A stretch of 64,000 nucleotides of DNA. It comes from Ceratopteris richardii. Lineage: Eukaryota > Streptophyta > Polypodiopsida > Polypodiales > Pteridaceae. The stretch is from assembly GCA_020310875.1 (NCBI GenBank), contig CM035437.1, forward strand, positions 53,058,027 through 53,122,026, read 5' to 3'. Below the pieces are notes generated by a model. It was not told the DNA's origin. It ran no database searches and saw only the letters and a program-made list of their open reading frames with translations. Positions within the stretch are counted from its first letter, which is position 1. Every line of letters begins with the position of its first letter. Positions 34,345 through 45,480 of the stretch are shown one piece after another. A program made the position numbers and the translations under genes.

Positions 34345-34353
34345 CTATTTATA
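34345..34353 (-). promoter_or_regulatory. Candidate internal promoter of E
   Basis: Minus strand TATAAATAG, a textbook plant TATA box, lies in the 320-base gap between integrase and the 49-codon ORF. About 45 bases downstream is a pyrimidine-rich patch (CCCTCTCCTTTTTGCCCC), as in plant core promoters. Confidence 0.45.
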
Positions 34354-34437
34354 CTTAATTTATTGATTATGCAAAATTAAAAGAAAGAAAAGGGCTGAAA
34401 AGAGAAAGTCAAAAGTCGCGGCACTCCGCGTAATGTC

Positions 34438-35406
34438 TTATCGCAGATGTGGTGCTTGTTGATATGGTCGCAGCTTCGATCCATTTATTACTTTTGGCAA
34501 GGGAATTCCGGTTAATGTGGTTAACCGAAATGTTGCAGGGCCCACCTGTTCCGCTATTCGATAAGGGCCAAACCACCGTAGCTTGAACTTGCCGGCAGCG
34601 CGATTCGATTTTGTATTGTAGAAGAGGACAAGCTGACCTACAGTAAAAACTGGAGTTCGTAGATGTCTATCATGTGTTTTGGCTTTTCTTAGCTGTACTT
34701 CCCTCATAGTCATAAAACTGTGCCATCGATGTTCGTCTAATTCTCTTAGGGTCTCCAACCGAAATGACAGAGAATCTTCTGGTAGTAATTTCTGGTTGAT
34801 GGCTACTCTTAAACTTGGCACCACTATCTCCATTGGTGCTATAGTTTCGATTCCAAAGGCTAATTTGAAAGGAGTTAGTCCTGTGGTTATCTTATAAGTT
34901 GTTCGGTATGCCCACAGTACGGGAGGTAACAGTTGATCCCATCTTTCCGGTGCGTCCATAATCAATTTTCGAAGTATATTTAGCAAAGACTTGTTGGTAC
35001 TCTCGGCCAGACCATTAGCACGCGGATAATATGGAGAACTAAATTTATGAGTAATTTGGAACGAATGTGTAAGTACCTTTATCAAGTTATTAGCAAAATG
35101 AGTGCCTTGATCTGTTACCAGTTCGAGGGGTAAACCGAATCTTGGAAAAACATCTGTTAGTAGGCACTTTGCTCCTACAACAGCTGTAGCTGATCGTAAA
35201 GCCCATGCTTTTGCCCATCTTGTTGCATAATCAGTGCATGTTAAGATATAGTGATTATTGTTGAGAACTGAGGGTGGTGTAATAGGACCAATGAAATCCA
35301 AACCCCATTTCTGGAAGGGTTCTAATGGCAGTACAGGTTGAAGAGGAAAATGATGACGCTGTAATGGCTATCCGGTTCTTTGGCAATTATCACAGGATTT
35401 GACAAA
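34438..35406 (-). pseudogene. E integrase core and C-terminal domain
   Basis: Inserts cDNA into the host chromosome. The core has all three catalytic residues: Asp in GLDFIGPI, Asp in VTDQGTHF and Glu in NGLAESTNK. The spacing is normal for gypsy. The C-terminal part ends in the GPY/F motif (KFKLRWFGPYRIAE) and INGSKLRPY. No chromodomain follows; the protein stops at 34438 soon after the GPY motif. The piece 34438-35301 is open for 287 codons, and the zinc-binding end upstream (CDNCQRTG) is cut by stops at about 35408 and 35370. Confidence 0.93.
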
Positions 35407-36117
35407 CTACAACACATCCCTGTACATAGTCGGCCACGAGAGTCCACTATGCAGAATTTTCCGGTGGGTTAAATCCACAGCAAAATGACCTCCTGTCGGG
35501 ATCGAGTGAGCCAAAGTGATGACTGAGTTTACTTCGTGTGGAGGAATACAACGAAGTAGAATTCCGGTATGATCCACATAATATAGTTCACCAGCAATCA
35601 ATCGGAATCGGCGGCTGAATGTTGCAACTTTTCTGCGTATTGCTGTAGAAGTCTGGGATGGCAGGTATCCATTATTGAGAAAGGTCAATATCTGATCATA
35701 ATAATTAGTTGGCATAGGCAGGTCGGTGTTTTCATCGTGAGTTGGTTCAGAAGTATAGATCGCTGGAGTTGTGTCATCTATATCTACTGGAGCCTCACCG
35801 GAATCTAGGCGAGACAGAAAATCTGCTAAGGCGTGTGAGGTGCCTGGTCTATGTATAACTTCATAGTCAAATTCTTGCAAAAGCAGCACCCATCGTGCTA
35901 ACCGTCCTCCCAAATGCTGTTGCCGAACTAGATAAATAAGTGCAGCATGATCTGTGTGGAAAGTAAATTTACGGCCCAGTAGATAATGTCTGAACTTTTT
36001 GACCGAATATACTAGACCTAAGCATTCTCGTTCTGTTACCGAGTAATTCCGTTCAGCAGGGGCTAATCTTCGACTGGCGTAATACACAGGTCTGAACCAT
36101 TTATTAGTCGTTTGCAT
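35407..36117 (-). pseudogene. E RNase H and integrase zinc-binding domain
   Basis: The 236-codon open piece starts in RNase H (VYYASRRLAPAERNYSVTERECL, then FTDHAALIYLV-type FHTDHAALIYL, ending ALADFLSRLD). A linker of about 50 residues leads to the integrase zinc-binding domain, whose His residues (LAHSIPTGGHF) and WPTMYRDVL are in place. The Cys pair lies just beyond a stop at 35407. In contrast to D there is only one zinc-binding domain. The piece begins one codon after RT ends, at 36117, separated by a stop. Confidence 0.92.
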
Positions 36118-37100
36118 TAAGCTATATCTGAAGCATCAACAAATACATGGAAGGGGTGATCCCAGTCGGGGGGTTGTAATATGGGAACCTGTGTTAATAG
36201 AAACTTTAATCGATCAAACGCTATCTGGCATTCCTCAGTCCATTCAAATTGTCGTGGGGTCTTGGTGATTACTCTGTTCAGTGGTACTGCCAAATGGGCA
36301 AGCCACCGTAAGTGTCGTCCATGCCATCTAACTTGGCCCATAAAGTGCATTACTTCCTGAGGTGTTGTTGGTGTAGGCGCTTCTAATACTGCTGAAATCT
36401 TATCGGGATCTACCTGAATGCCTTGCGCAAACACAATATGACCAAGTAATTTTCCACAGGAGACCGCGAATACAGACTTGTTTGGATTTAAACAGAGCTT
36501 GTATTTTTTGCATTTTTCAAAACAGCACCGTAAATGGAACAGATGTACTATCATTTTGCCAAATACTGAAAAATCGTCGAGATAAACTTGCATAAATGAA
36601 GTAAGGTAAGGTGAGAATATCTCTTGCATGCATCTTTGAAAAGTACTGGGAGCATTTCGTAAACCAAACCACATAACAGTGCATGCGAACACACCCCAGT
36701 TGGTGATGAAGGCGGTCTTCGGAATGTCCTGTTCAGCCATCCTAACTTGATTATATCCACTGTATCCATCTAAAAATATACATTTCGTGCCCTGCTACCC
36801 TATCAAGCATGGTGTCCAGGAAAGGTAATGGGAATGGATCTGGAACCGTAGCTGCATTTAGCTTCCGGTAGTCTACACAAATGCGGAGCTGCTTGTTCTT
36901 TTTCGGTACAATAACAATTGGTGATATCCACTCCGCGTGCTCTATAGGTACAATCAACCTTCAATAGCCTATCCAATTCTGCTTTTACCTGTGCTGCGTA
37001 GTTCGGGTTCATTCGATAGCTGGATTGTTTGATTGGCCTTGTCTCCGGCTTGAGCATAACCCTGTGTTGATAGATGCGCGGATCCAGACCCTTCATATCC
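36118..37100 (-). pseudogene. E reverse transcriptase
   Basis: Copies element RNA into DNA. Starting at about 37096 it reads GLDPRIYQHRVML, then LRICVDYRKLNAATVPDPFPLPFLD, then KTAFITNWGVFACTVMWFGLRNAPSTFQRCM. The catalytic VYLDDFSVF is at about 36587-36570 and the connection part includes PFHVFVDASDIA. Frameshifts near 36960 and 36780 and a stop at 36117 break it into three open pieces. All catalytic aspartates remain. PxPxP-type linkers of chromoviruses are not apparent. Confidence 0.93.
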
Positions 37101-37258
37101 TTATAATCCCAAGCAAAAATGTCAGAAAATTCCCTGAGAAGCTAAAGTAATTCTGCTTGAAATTTTTCTGGTAAGTTTTCTTTTATCTTGACTGGGCGTG
37201 GGTGGTTTGCATCTCCCAAATTATAAGTTACTAACTGATCTTCTGGCACATAAAATTG

Positions 37259-38521
37259 TCACGGCTTCTCGGTGTCGTCTGCTGGATTGAAAAGTTGTTG
37301 TAGTTTGGCGTTGTCTGCAGCAGCAATATCTTCTTTCTTATCTTCCTCTGTTACAGGTGTCATTGAGCAGACTGATGGGCTCCAATTATCTACAGCAGCT
37401 TGTAGGTCAATGGTTCCTAAGGAAATCAAATCAATGTTGTTCTTTAAAAACTCTTCTTCTTCGTCATCTGATAGTCCGTCTAGCATATGAACGGGTTCTG
37501 CGAAATATGGTCTAGCATGTAATTCACAGGGCTGTATAGCGTCTAATTTTACAACACATCTTCGATTTTTATCCTTGAACGTGAGCTCCTGTGCGGACCA
37601 CTCTTGTATCACCTTAGCTTGCTTCAGCCAAGGGTGACCGAAAAGGAGATTGTAATCCAGGGTGGATTCCGGCAATTCTAAGACGACAAAGGTCATCTTA
37701 AATGTGGTGCCTTGCAAAGTTATTGGTATGTTCCGAACAAGTCCTACAGGGTGGACTCTGGACTGGTCAGCCATTCTAACAAAAAATTGAACCGGTTCTA
37801 TTTTAGTCCATTCTAGTTTCTTGCATAGTGCAGCAGTGGCAATATTCACACCAAACCCTCCATCAATTAATACCTGTGTGATTTTATGACTATTATACCA
37901 TACTGTAATCAGAGGAACTGAATGATCGACCGTAGAATCTGGTTCCGGTTGTACAGTTGCGGTGGCCGGAATGCAAGCAGATTCGGCAGCAAATTGTTGT
38001 TGGAATTGCTGGCGGACTCCTGGTACTAATGCCAGTAATTGGCTAAGAGGAAGTGTAATGGATGCTTTGGATAGAATCTCCCAGGTTTGTTGTGATTGAT
38101 TTGTAATTTCCGTCGATTTTGAAGATGATGCACCGGTTGGTGCTGATGTACCTGCTACAGATGATGTTTCTGCTTCTGTGTTAGCAGCATGATCTTGTGT
38201 TGCTCCCTGAGTTAACGGAGCTTGGGTTATCGGAACTGGGTCGGGAAACACTGGTGGTTCTGATGCAATCCATTGATTAGCCTTTTCATATGTTCGTTTC
38301 TGTTCTTGAATGCCGGGTTCAAATATCTCAGCCGCTGGTTGTAATGGTCTACCAGATCTGGTCTGAACAACGGCAGCTTGTGTTTCTACCGGCGTGATCT
38401 GAACCATATTTGTCATCGGATTTTGTCGTTCCTTCTTCCTTTGGTCATACTCAGCTGCGTCTTTGCAGAACCTTCTAATGTGTCCGAATTCACCACAAAA
38501 ATGACAGCGCGCTGGTGGCAA
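37259..38521 (-). pseudogene. E gag C-terminal knuckle, linker and protease
   Basis: A 420-codon open piece. It begins with the third zinc knuckle CHFCGEFGHIRRFC (38506-38465), followed by a Pro/Ala/Thr-rich linker, a helix-like block before the protease (ITLPLSQLLALVPGVRQQF) and the protease itself. The active site is VLIDGGFGVNIATA (D-G-G at 37864-37856), and the second hallmark is LLFGHPWLKQAK. It ends in an acidic linker. The D-G-G triad is shared with F1 and F2. The piece is intact and is the best-preserved part of E. Confidence 0.9.
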
Positions 38522-40079
38522 ATTGGGGTTTTCCGGTGTCTATACTGTCTGCCAGCGGTTTGCGTTATAGTTGTTGTTCCTCTGTCCTCTGTAATTTTGA
38601 TAACCTTGTTGCTGGTTGTTTCTCATGTGCGGAGGCACATAGTGATTGGCTGGTTGCCCTGGTTCCTGTATAATTGCATTGACCATCGCTGTCCCTTGTA
38701 CTTTAGCGTTATAGGCGCAGTTTTCGGTGGCGTGTCCGATGGTATTGCAGATGGCACAAAATAGCTGATTCAGTGCACAAGTGGCACTCGTATGACCTGA
38801 GTTCTTGCAAGTGGTGCAAATACATTTGCCTTGTTAAATCTTCTACAACATTCTTGTTTGTCTTTAACCACTCTAGATCTTCTGTAAATCCTCCAACCTT
38901 GTTTTCCAATTGCAAAGCCATCGTAATTACTGCATCTAGGGTCATTGCGTCGACACATCGGATGATCATGATCTATTTGAGTTGGGGAGTCAGTCCATTA
39001 ATAAACCATTGAGTAATGACGTCGTCTGGCAGGATGGCATGTGCTGGTGGCAGTTGTCGCAAATGTGTCCTAAATAAAGTGGCGTATTCTTGCACTGATT
39101 GCTTTACCTTCTGTCTATTGTTTTGTAAGTAGTCGAAAATTTCTGCAGGATTCTTCTTTAGTCTAAATCTTTGCAGAAATGCATCCCTCACTGCTTCATA
39201 GGTGCCGAAGTGATTTATATCATACTCTGTAAGCCATCTAGCGGCTTCATTGACCAAGGTGGACTGGAAAACGATAGGCTTATATGCCGGGTCAATCGGG
39301 TGATTGAGTACTGCATAACTAATCTAAAAAGTGCGTACATGCGCGTCTGGGTCATCCCCTGGAAATCCACCAAACTTAGTGTACATTACACCTGTCGGCG
39401 GCGGCCTGGGTGGACATACTTGTTGCTGTTGCTGTTGTTGTTGCTGCCCGTTCATTGTGCCGCTAATTGTATAGTGATTACTTCCTGTGTTCTGAGGTTG
39501 AATATCTGGATCTTCAGAATCTGCCTCCTCAGCCTGTGTACTATCTGGTTCGATAATCTTGCTCAGTATGTTGTGAATCTCGGCTTCAAACAAACTTCCT
39601 TCCCTTTTGTAGTCAACCATAGGGAAGTTTACTCCTAATGACGGAGTGTAAGTTGATGGTTCACCAAAAATTGGTAATCCGTTACCGAAAAACTGCACCG
39701 AAATATCACCGGAAGGTGTTGATTTTCCACCAGTGCAGGCTGTTTTCTTTTCTTCACTGCCTTCTTCAGCAAAATCGTTGCTATTCGTTAACAATTTTGA
39801 ATCTCCAATCAAAGCGGGTAAGCTCACTTCAGATTGCGTCCTGGTAGATTCTGGAATTACTGTATTTTCGACAGATTGTGCCGAAACAGTACCGGAATCT
39901 ATCAGAGATGCAGAAAAATCAATCGGAATATGACCGGAATCGTCAGTAACGTTTCTTTCCTTCTTGTCAACAGGTTTGGATCTTCCTACGCTTCTACCTC
40001 CTGGAGGCGTTCTTAGTAGATTAGGTATTCTTGACTGTTTGTTGTTTGGATACGTCTCACCGGATCGAGTAACCGGCAT
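38522..40079 (-). pseudogene. E gag
   Basis: Capsid precursor. It starts ATG at 40079 with MPVTRSGETYP, the standard plant gypsy gag opening. A long Ser/Glu-rich leader and a run of nine Gln (about 39450-39420) follow. The core is ARWLTEYDINHFGTYEAVRDAFLQRFRLKK, with stops at 39324 and 38970. A frameshift near 38840 precedes two canonical CX2CX4HX4C knuckles (CTTCKNSGHTSATC, 38818-38777; CAICNTIGHATENC, 38758-38717). With the knuckle at 38506 this makes three. Confidence 0.9.
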
Positions 40080-40227
40080 ATACTACTCGTACTATACTTC
40101 TTTACAGTTGTCCAAAAACAATGACTATCCTTGCAATCGATCAGCGTGCGTTCTAAATATTACGTTCGTCACACAAATGGTGATCTTGATACTTCTTGCA
40201 TCAGTGAACCGAAATCTTGATGCCACG

Positions 40228-40245
40228 TCCCTAGTAGGATCGCCA
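40228..40245 (-). other. Primer-binding site candidate of E
   Basis: Minus strand TGGCGATCCTACTAGGGA, one base after the 5' LTR. It begins and ends like the D primer site (TGGCG...GGGA) but the middle differs; I cannot name the tRNA. Confidence 0.6.
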
Positions 40246-40246
40246 G

Positions 40247-41137
40247 TGTTACACGGGCGTTTGGTAATGCACCTTTTCCAACTATCGGAAGGGCGTTTAC
40301 CTGGTCCTTGGGTTCTTGGGCGTGGTAGGGGTCTGTTAGAACAGAGGCCCTGTACTTAATTCCCAGTTCGATCACAATTGATACAGATGCCTACTGAACT
40401 TAACAAGATTACTGAACCTCACAAGGTTCTTCTATACTCAGATAATTTCTATTCACGTCTCCCTTAACCAACAAGAACAATCGTACTTGACAAGGTTAAT
40501 ACTTAACTTACAACCGATCTCAGAACATGACTCAAGATTCACTGTTACAGGTAGAGATCACAACCATTCTATAATCGGCGTCACAACGAATACAGTCCTG
40601 TAGGACCGAATTTCTGAAGACCATCTGTACCACTTAAGCTTCTTACTGCGACATTAACTTACCATACCACGACAGAGTACACCTTAAACAACGTACTCCC
40701 CGTAGTACCAGAACTACTATCTTCTACGCACAGAACTTGTTAACCATCTGGCGGATCATCCTTAGACGATCAGTTAGCCCAATACATAAAACCACACTTC
40801 GAGTAAAGATTCACAGACAAAACGTCGGACCTATGGCAGAGGAGTTGCTGAAACGGGACACGTTTGCAACCGCATGACTATCAACAAGAACAAATGCAGA
40901 CAAAGACCAGATCAACAGATACACAGGTCACTTAGACAACTCAGAAATCACAAGATTAACTAAAGTCAGACCACACACAGACGAACAGTCTGGTGAATTT
41001 CCAAACAAATCCCGCCCATGCGCGTCTCTTTTTCATTGCTTTATATAAGCTTTTACAAGAATGCGCGTAACAGCTTTTTTTCGCACGTGTTTACAAAGAT
41101 TTCGTTATACCTGTCCCAATCCGGCGGCCTTCTAACA
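40247..41137 (-). repeat. 5' LTR of gypsy E
   Basis: 891 bp, partner of 30844-31732, TATA box on the minus strand at 41047-41040. Followed by the target duplication GAGGG. Confidence 0.95.
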
Positions 41138-42199
41138 GAGGGACATGAAGAGCAAGTGACCACCCCTAGAGGGAGATCTACTATTGTTAGGGTTTGGAGG
41201 GGAGACCTAGTTCCCCAAGATGATTCCCTAATGGATGTGTATTTGATCAATGGAATGGAGCATCTCCTCAGGGCCCACTCTTCATTATGGGAAGTAGCCA
41301 CTAACCCAGTTACTATCTATGAGTTACAAGATCTTGAACTCCCCACCATTATCACTTATTTGGATAAAAATCAAAGGAGGTACTGGCCCCTAACAGAGTT
41401 AGAAAGAGCAGGGTTGAAACACTAGAACATTCCAGTGTTTCCTCCTAGAGATCAAGCTACTATTTCTCAGAACCCTCAAGGAAGTTTTCAAGATAATTCA
41501 TATCAGCATTCTGGACAGATGCAACAAACGCATATACCTGTCAGACCACATGTGTAGTTTGCTATGCCGACCAATAACCCTAACTATCGGCCTCAACCAC
41601 CTCTTGAACCAAGGAATAGAATCCCTGTCCCAGATAGACCACCTGTAGTAAGAGGACCTGGTATACCCATAGGAAGACCAGTTTTCCCTGTGATGCCTAG
41701 ACCACGTGAGGCAGGAAGAAGATTAAGACCCATTCAAGTCGCCAAATGCATGAGAAACCATTATGATGGCTCTAGCAAACCTTACAATCATATAGCTGAA
41801 TTCAAGCAAGTAATCAGAGCCGAACAAGTGGAAGATTTCTTGATCCAATATGAATCCTTTGGTCTAACTTTGACAGACACAGCTTTAGCGTGGTTCCAGC
41901 CATTAGATCCTAATAATTTTCAAAACATGGAACAAGTCTATCAAGAATTGATTAAAGAATTCACCAAATATGAGATTAAAAACAAATCTTCCTCATTGAT
42001 CCATAGTTTTAAGCAAGCTCCTATGGAATCAGTGAGATTGGTAGCAAGAAGATTCAAGCAGTATGTGGATAGATGTCCCGTGGAAGAGAGACCTACTCAA
42101 AACAAAATGGTGTCATTGTTTTTGGAAGGATTAGTGAATGGATCATTAAGATCTCTGGTATATGTGAAAAGAGTTACAAACTTTGCAAGAATGTATTGA
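41138..42199 (+). pseudogene. Gypsy D gag core
   Basis: Continues the frame of 30401-30843 after E. Readable parts are EGHEEQVTTPRGRSTI, a middle part with two stops (41423 and 41552), a Pro/Arg-rich stretch, then the core VAKCMRNHYDGSSKPYNHIAEFKQV, FGLTLTDTALAWFQPLDPNNF and FTKYEIKNKSSSLIHSFKQ. This is the retrotransposon gag fold (LTGxAxxWF). It ends at 42199 by a stop or frameshift before the knuckles. H carries the same protein, which shows the two elements are close relatives. Confidence 0.9.
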
Positions 42200-42249
42200 T
42201 CTAGAGGACAATCTAGCAGAAGATCTGAAAAATACCTCAAGGTAGCGTA

Positions 42250-43320
42250 AAAAGTCAAGATTTCACCAGCAGCACATCAAACCCAAAGAACAATGTAGAG
42301 GAAATAGCCGACTTAGTAGCAAAGAAACTGAATGTTCAAGGACAGAGGAACTACCCCAACAACCCAATGAGAGTACCCATGCTTAGAAGATGTATGCATT
42401 GTGGAGGTGATCATCCTTCTCATATATGCACTAGGGGAGTAGTCCCACCACCTGCTTATGCTTACAATAGACCACCCGTCCAGAGCCCTCTACAATATTG
42501 CAGCATAGAACAAAAATACACAAATCACAGCACAGAAAATTGTTCTCACAATAAACAATCAAGACCTGTACAACCTCTTATGAGACCTTATGGATACCCT
42601 AAGAGAGATCAAGGAGGAGAAGCCTTCAGATATCCCACATATCAGCAGCAGGCACCTATACCACGACCTTATGCTTATCAAGGTTACACTCAACCACAAC
42701 CGGTGTTAGGACAACAACCGCCCCATCCTCAGAATGTTGTCCCAATAAAAATGGCTCAACCTGAAGAAAACTTAGAGAGAGCAATAGTTCCAGCTATACC
42801 TTTGACTAGTAACAAACCATATGACTCATCTTATGACCATAGTCAAGGAGATTACTCTACTTATGAGAGCACTATAATTGAATATGGACAAATGTATGAG
42901 CCATATGCCTATGGCATGGGAGGACCAGATATTTGTTATGGATATTAGCAGGATTATGTGTCATTAATGTATACTGCTCCCAGAGCACCTATACCCTCCC
43001 GACCTATGAATAGACTGCCTGCACCTTGAGGACCATGTTACAGATGCGGAGGTGATCATTATTTCAGAGAATGTACATTACCTAACCCACCACCACCACA
43101 GCGAGTCTGGGAAGGATACTGTAGTGATTGTGGTAAAGAACACCTTTTCAGAGATTGCCCCAAGAACCCCAATAAAGTTAACTCGAACGTGCAAATCAAT
43201 GTGATAGAAGTGATAGAGTCGTCTGGCAGTGATAAGGAGTACACTGTGCCATTGAAAGCAATAACAAGAGCTAAAGCTAGGGAGACCCCAGAAAAAACTC
43301 GAGAGAATGATTAAGTTGAC
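42250..43320 (+). pseudogene. Gypsy D gag zinc-knuckle array
   Basis: Nucleocapsid part that binds element RNA. Four knuckle-like motifs are seen: CMHCGGDHPSHIC (42391-42429), CSIEQKYTNHSTENC (42499-42543), CYRCGGDHYFREC (43036-43074) and CSDCGKEHLFRDC (43119-43157). Three have CX2CX3HX4C spacing, one residue short of the canonical CX2CX4HX4C; the second lacks the second Cys and has Glu there. A Tyr/Pro/Gln-rich stretch separates the second and third. H has the same four, so spacing is inherited. Stops at 42946 and 43028 break the frame. Confidence 0.85.
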
Positions 43321-44387
43321 AGAGAAATGAACATACCTACACCCAAAGTAGTTGAAGACTTAGAAGAGCTTGGGAAAAGTGTCACAAGTAAACAAACACA
43401 AAGATGGAAGAATCGTAGAGACATAATAAAGGAAAAGAAACTACAACAAAAGAAGGAGAATGAGAAGAATGAACAAGATTAAAAAGAAAAACAGAAACTT
43501 GAAGGAGAAAATCAGAAAGGAAAATATAAAAAAGGAGAAGTAGGATCAGTGTTAGCAGATCCCATGCCAGAAGAGTTAGCCATGTGGATTCAGGCGTACG
43601 AGGCACGAATAAGAGCAGGACCAACCATTGAACAACATGAAAAAGAATATCGTAGAGGTGACTTAGAGAAGGAAAGGTTGGAGATATGCCAAAAATTTAT
43701 TGAAGTAGCTCAATAGACCCTAGAAAAACCTATCTTTCGACTACCCAATTCACGAATTCCTGAAAAAGAATTCCAAGATTTTGTCAACCCTAATGATCCC
43801 GAGAAAGGAAAAGAAGGTGAGACAGGTAATGGAAATTACTGTGAGGATAAAAGAGAAGGATCCGTTGTCCCCGAAGTAGATTGGGGAATGGCCTAAAGAC
43901 TTATCGGCAAGAGTCCAAGAAGACAGATGGAAGAAAGTGGAAGGAATTGAACCACCCTTTCAGGAGCTAGAAGCAGAAGGTGAATTGGAACATTCAATAC
44001 TAGAGCTGAACTCAGAAGAATTAGTACAATCGGACAAGAGCAACAAGGAGAATGACAGTGTGAAGGTTTTGCCAAATTACACAGGAGAATACAAACATAA
44101 TTCGGAATTATACTGCATTCCCTCAATGAGAAAAAAAGAGCAGAACCCATCAATTCAAACATCAGACATCATACAACACCTTAGAAAGGTAAAAATCCCT
44201 TGTACTCTGACATTGGAAGAACTTTTGAAGGTCAAACCACATTTGAAGGAGAAATTAACCAGCCAATTAGAGACCAAGTCAGAAGAGAAGGAGATGCCTG
44301 ATGAAGTGACCACAGTCAAAATCCCAGTAGATAAGGTTGGAGATTTCAGCGAGGGAGATGAAGGAAACACATGCCTCCCAATTACCT
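43321..44387 (+). pseudogene. Gypsy D gag-protease linker
   Basis: Highly charged Lys/Glu stretch (DIIKEKKLQQKKENEKNEQ), then a part with EELAMWIQAYEARIRAGP. A frameshift near 43930 moves to the frame of 43937-44545. There the block CTLTLEELLKVKPHLKEKLTSQL corresponds to the helical block before the protease in E. It is a linker between gag and protease; no enzyme activity is expected. Confidence 0.6.
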
Positions 44388-45480
44388 ATAGGGGTTACAC
44401 CACTAAAGCTATCTTAGATTCTGGAGCTAGAGTAGGAATCGCCACTAAGGAAATATGGGAGAAATGGGGAAAACCAGCTAAGACCCACACGCATGAAGAT
44501 ACAAATGGCACACTGAACGACCCTTGGGATTACTGGAAAGAGTAACTTTTACCACCTGCGGAGTTGAATTCGAGCACACCTTAGCAATCTGTCAATTTGA
44601 AAGGGCCAGCAATTATGAGATGATACTTGGAAGACCCTTCATGAGACAGCTAAAGGTCGTGCAAGATTGGGGAAAAGACGCGGTATACTTACAACACGAA
44701 GGAACCACGACAAGAATAAATCTACACACGTACACGTATCAAGATGTTCCCCCCTTGCAATGGAATCTGATTCATAAGGAGGAAGACGAGCAGTCAATTC
44801 ACAGTATAGGTCCAAGTGACCAATCATGGTTGAACAAAGACACTCATCTATGGATATGCCAGACCGCAAAAAGGGAAGAAGAGAGAAAGAAAGGATGGAA
44901 GCAAAGGCAAGGAGTTGCTAGGTCTGTACAAGATCCATCTTACATGCCTCAAATATTCCTAGATGAAGAATTCGAACCTCATGGTTGGATGGAGATTTTA
45001 CCCACCCTCGATGTGTGTGTAAACGAAGAAGTAATAACCGTGAATGAATGCATTGACGAGGAAGGATATGAAGTAAGCCTATATGTGGTAGTTCTTCAAG
45101 AGGCTGAAGAAGGAGAAGTAATTGAAAAATAATGGAAGGAGGATTACGAGAGCATTGAAATGGAGCAAGAACAAATGGAGACAGAAAGTGGAGATCAAAG
45201 AATACGTGTCATAACCAATGAAGTAAATCATGAAATGATACAAGAAAAAGAGCTTGGATTAGATAAAGAAAAAGATGATGGAGGAAACAAGCCTCAAGAT
45301 CAATTTGAAGTGCCTGCCCACTTCAAAAAATATGAAGTAGAAGAAAGGAAAATTGTTATTCAGATGCCAAAACGAGAAGCACAGTCAGGAATAGCCTATG
45401 ACAACAAGGAACAAACCAAGAAAATAGTAGTGACCTTAGAGGAAGGCGAAGAACGATGTACTTTTATAGGATAGTATGTC
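44388..45480 (+). pseudogene. Gypsy D first protease and linker
   Basis: Retropepsin in the normal place before RT. The active site is AILDSGARVGIAT (about 44407-44445), with the canonical D-S-G. A frameshift near 44525 passes to a frame with TLAICQFERASNYEMILGRPFMRQLKVVQDW, the second hallmark. A long acidic linker follows to 45474, with stops at 45130 and 45472. From 44524 on, all of pol through the second protease lies in this one frame. The active site differs from the D-G-G of E. Confidence 0.88.

Larger units (their letters stand above)
30844..41137 (-). mobile_element. Ty3/gypsy element E
   Basis: A 10,294-bp minus-strand element, target duplication GAGGG (30839-30843 and 41138-41142), LTRs of 889 and 891 bp. 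Order from its 5' end (right): gag with three zinc knuckles, protease, RT, RNase H, integrase with a GPY motif, then a post-integrase unit (49-codon ORF, frame of about 640 codons with coiled coil). It is nested in D gag. By eye the LTRs differ at about 16 positions, so E is younger than D. Confidence 0.95.

Noticed and set aside
34438..34700. Chromodomain at the end of E integrase
   Set aside because: The protein stops soon after the GPY motif and no aromatic-cage pattern is readable; same for D.
39171..39638. 155-codon plus-strand ORF in E gag
   Set aside because: Antisense shadow of gag, Cys/Leu-rich without motif.
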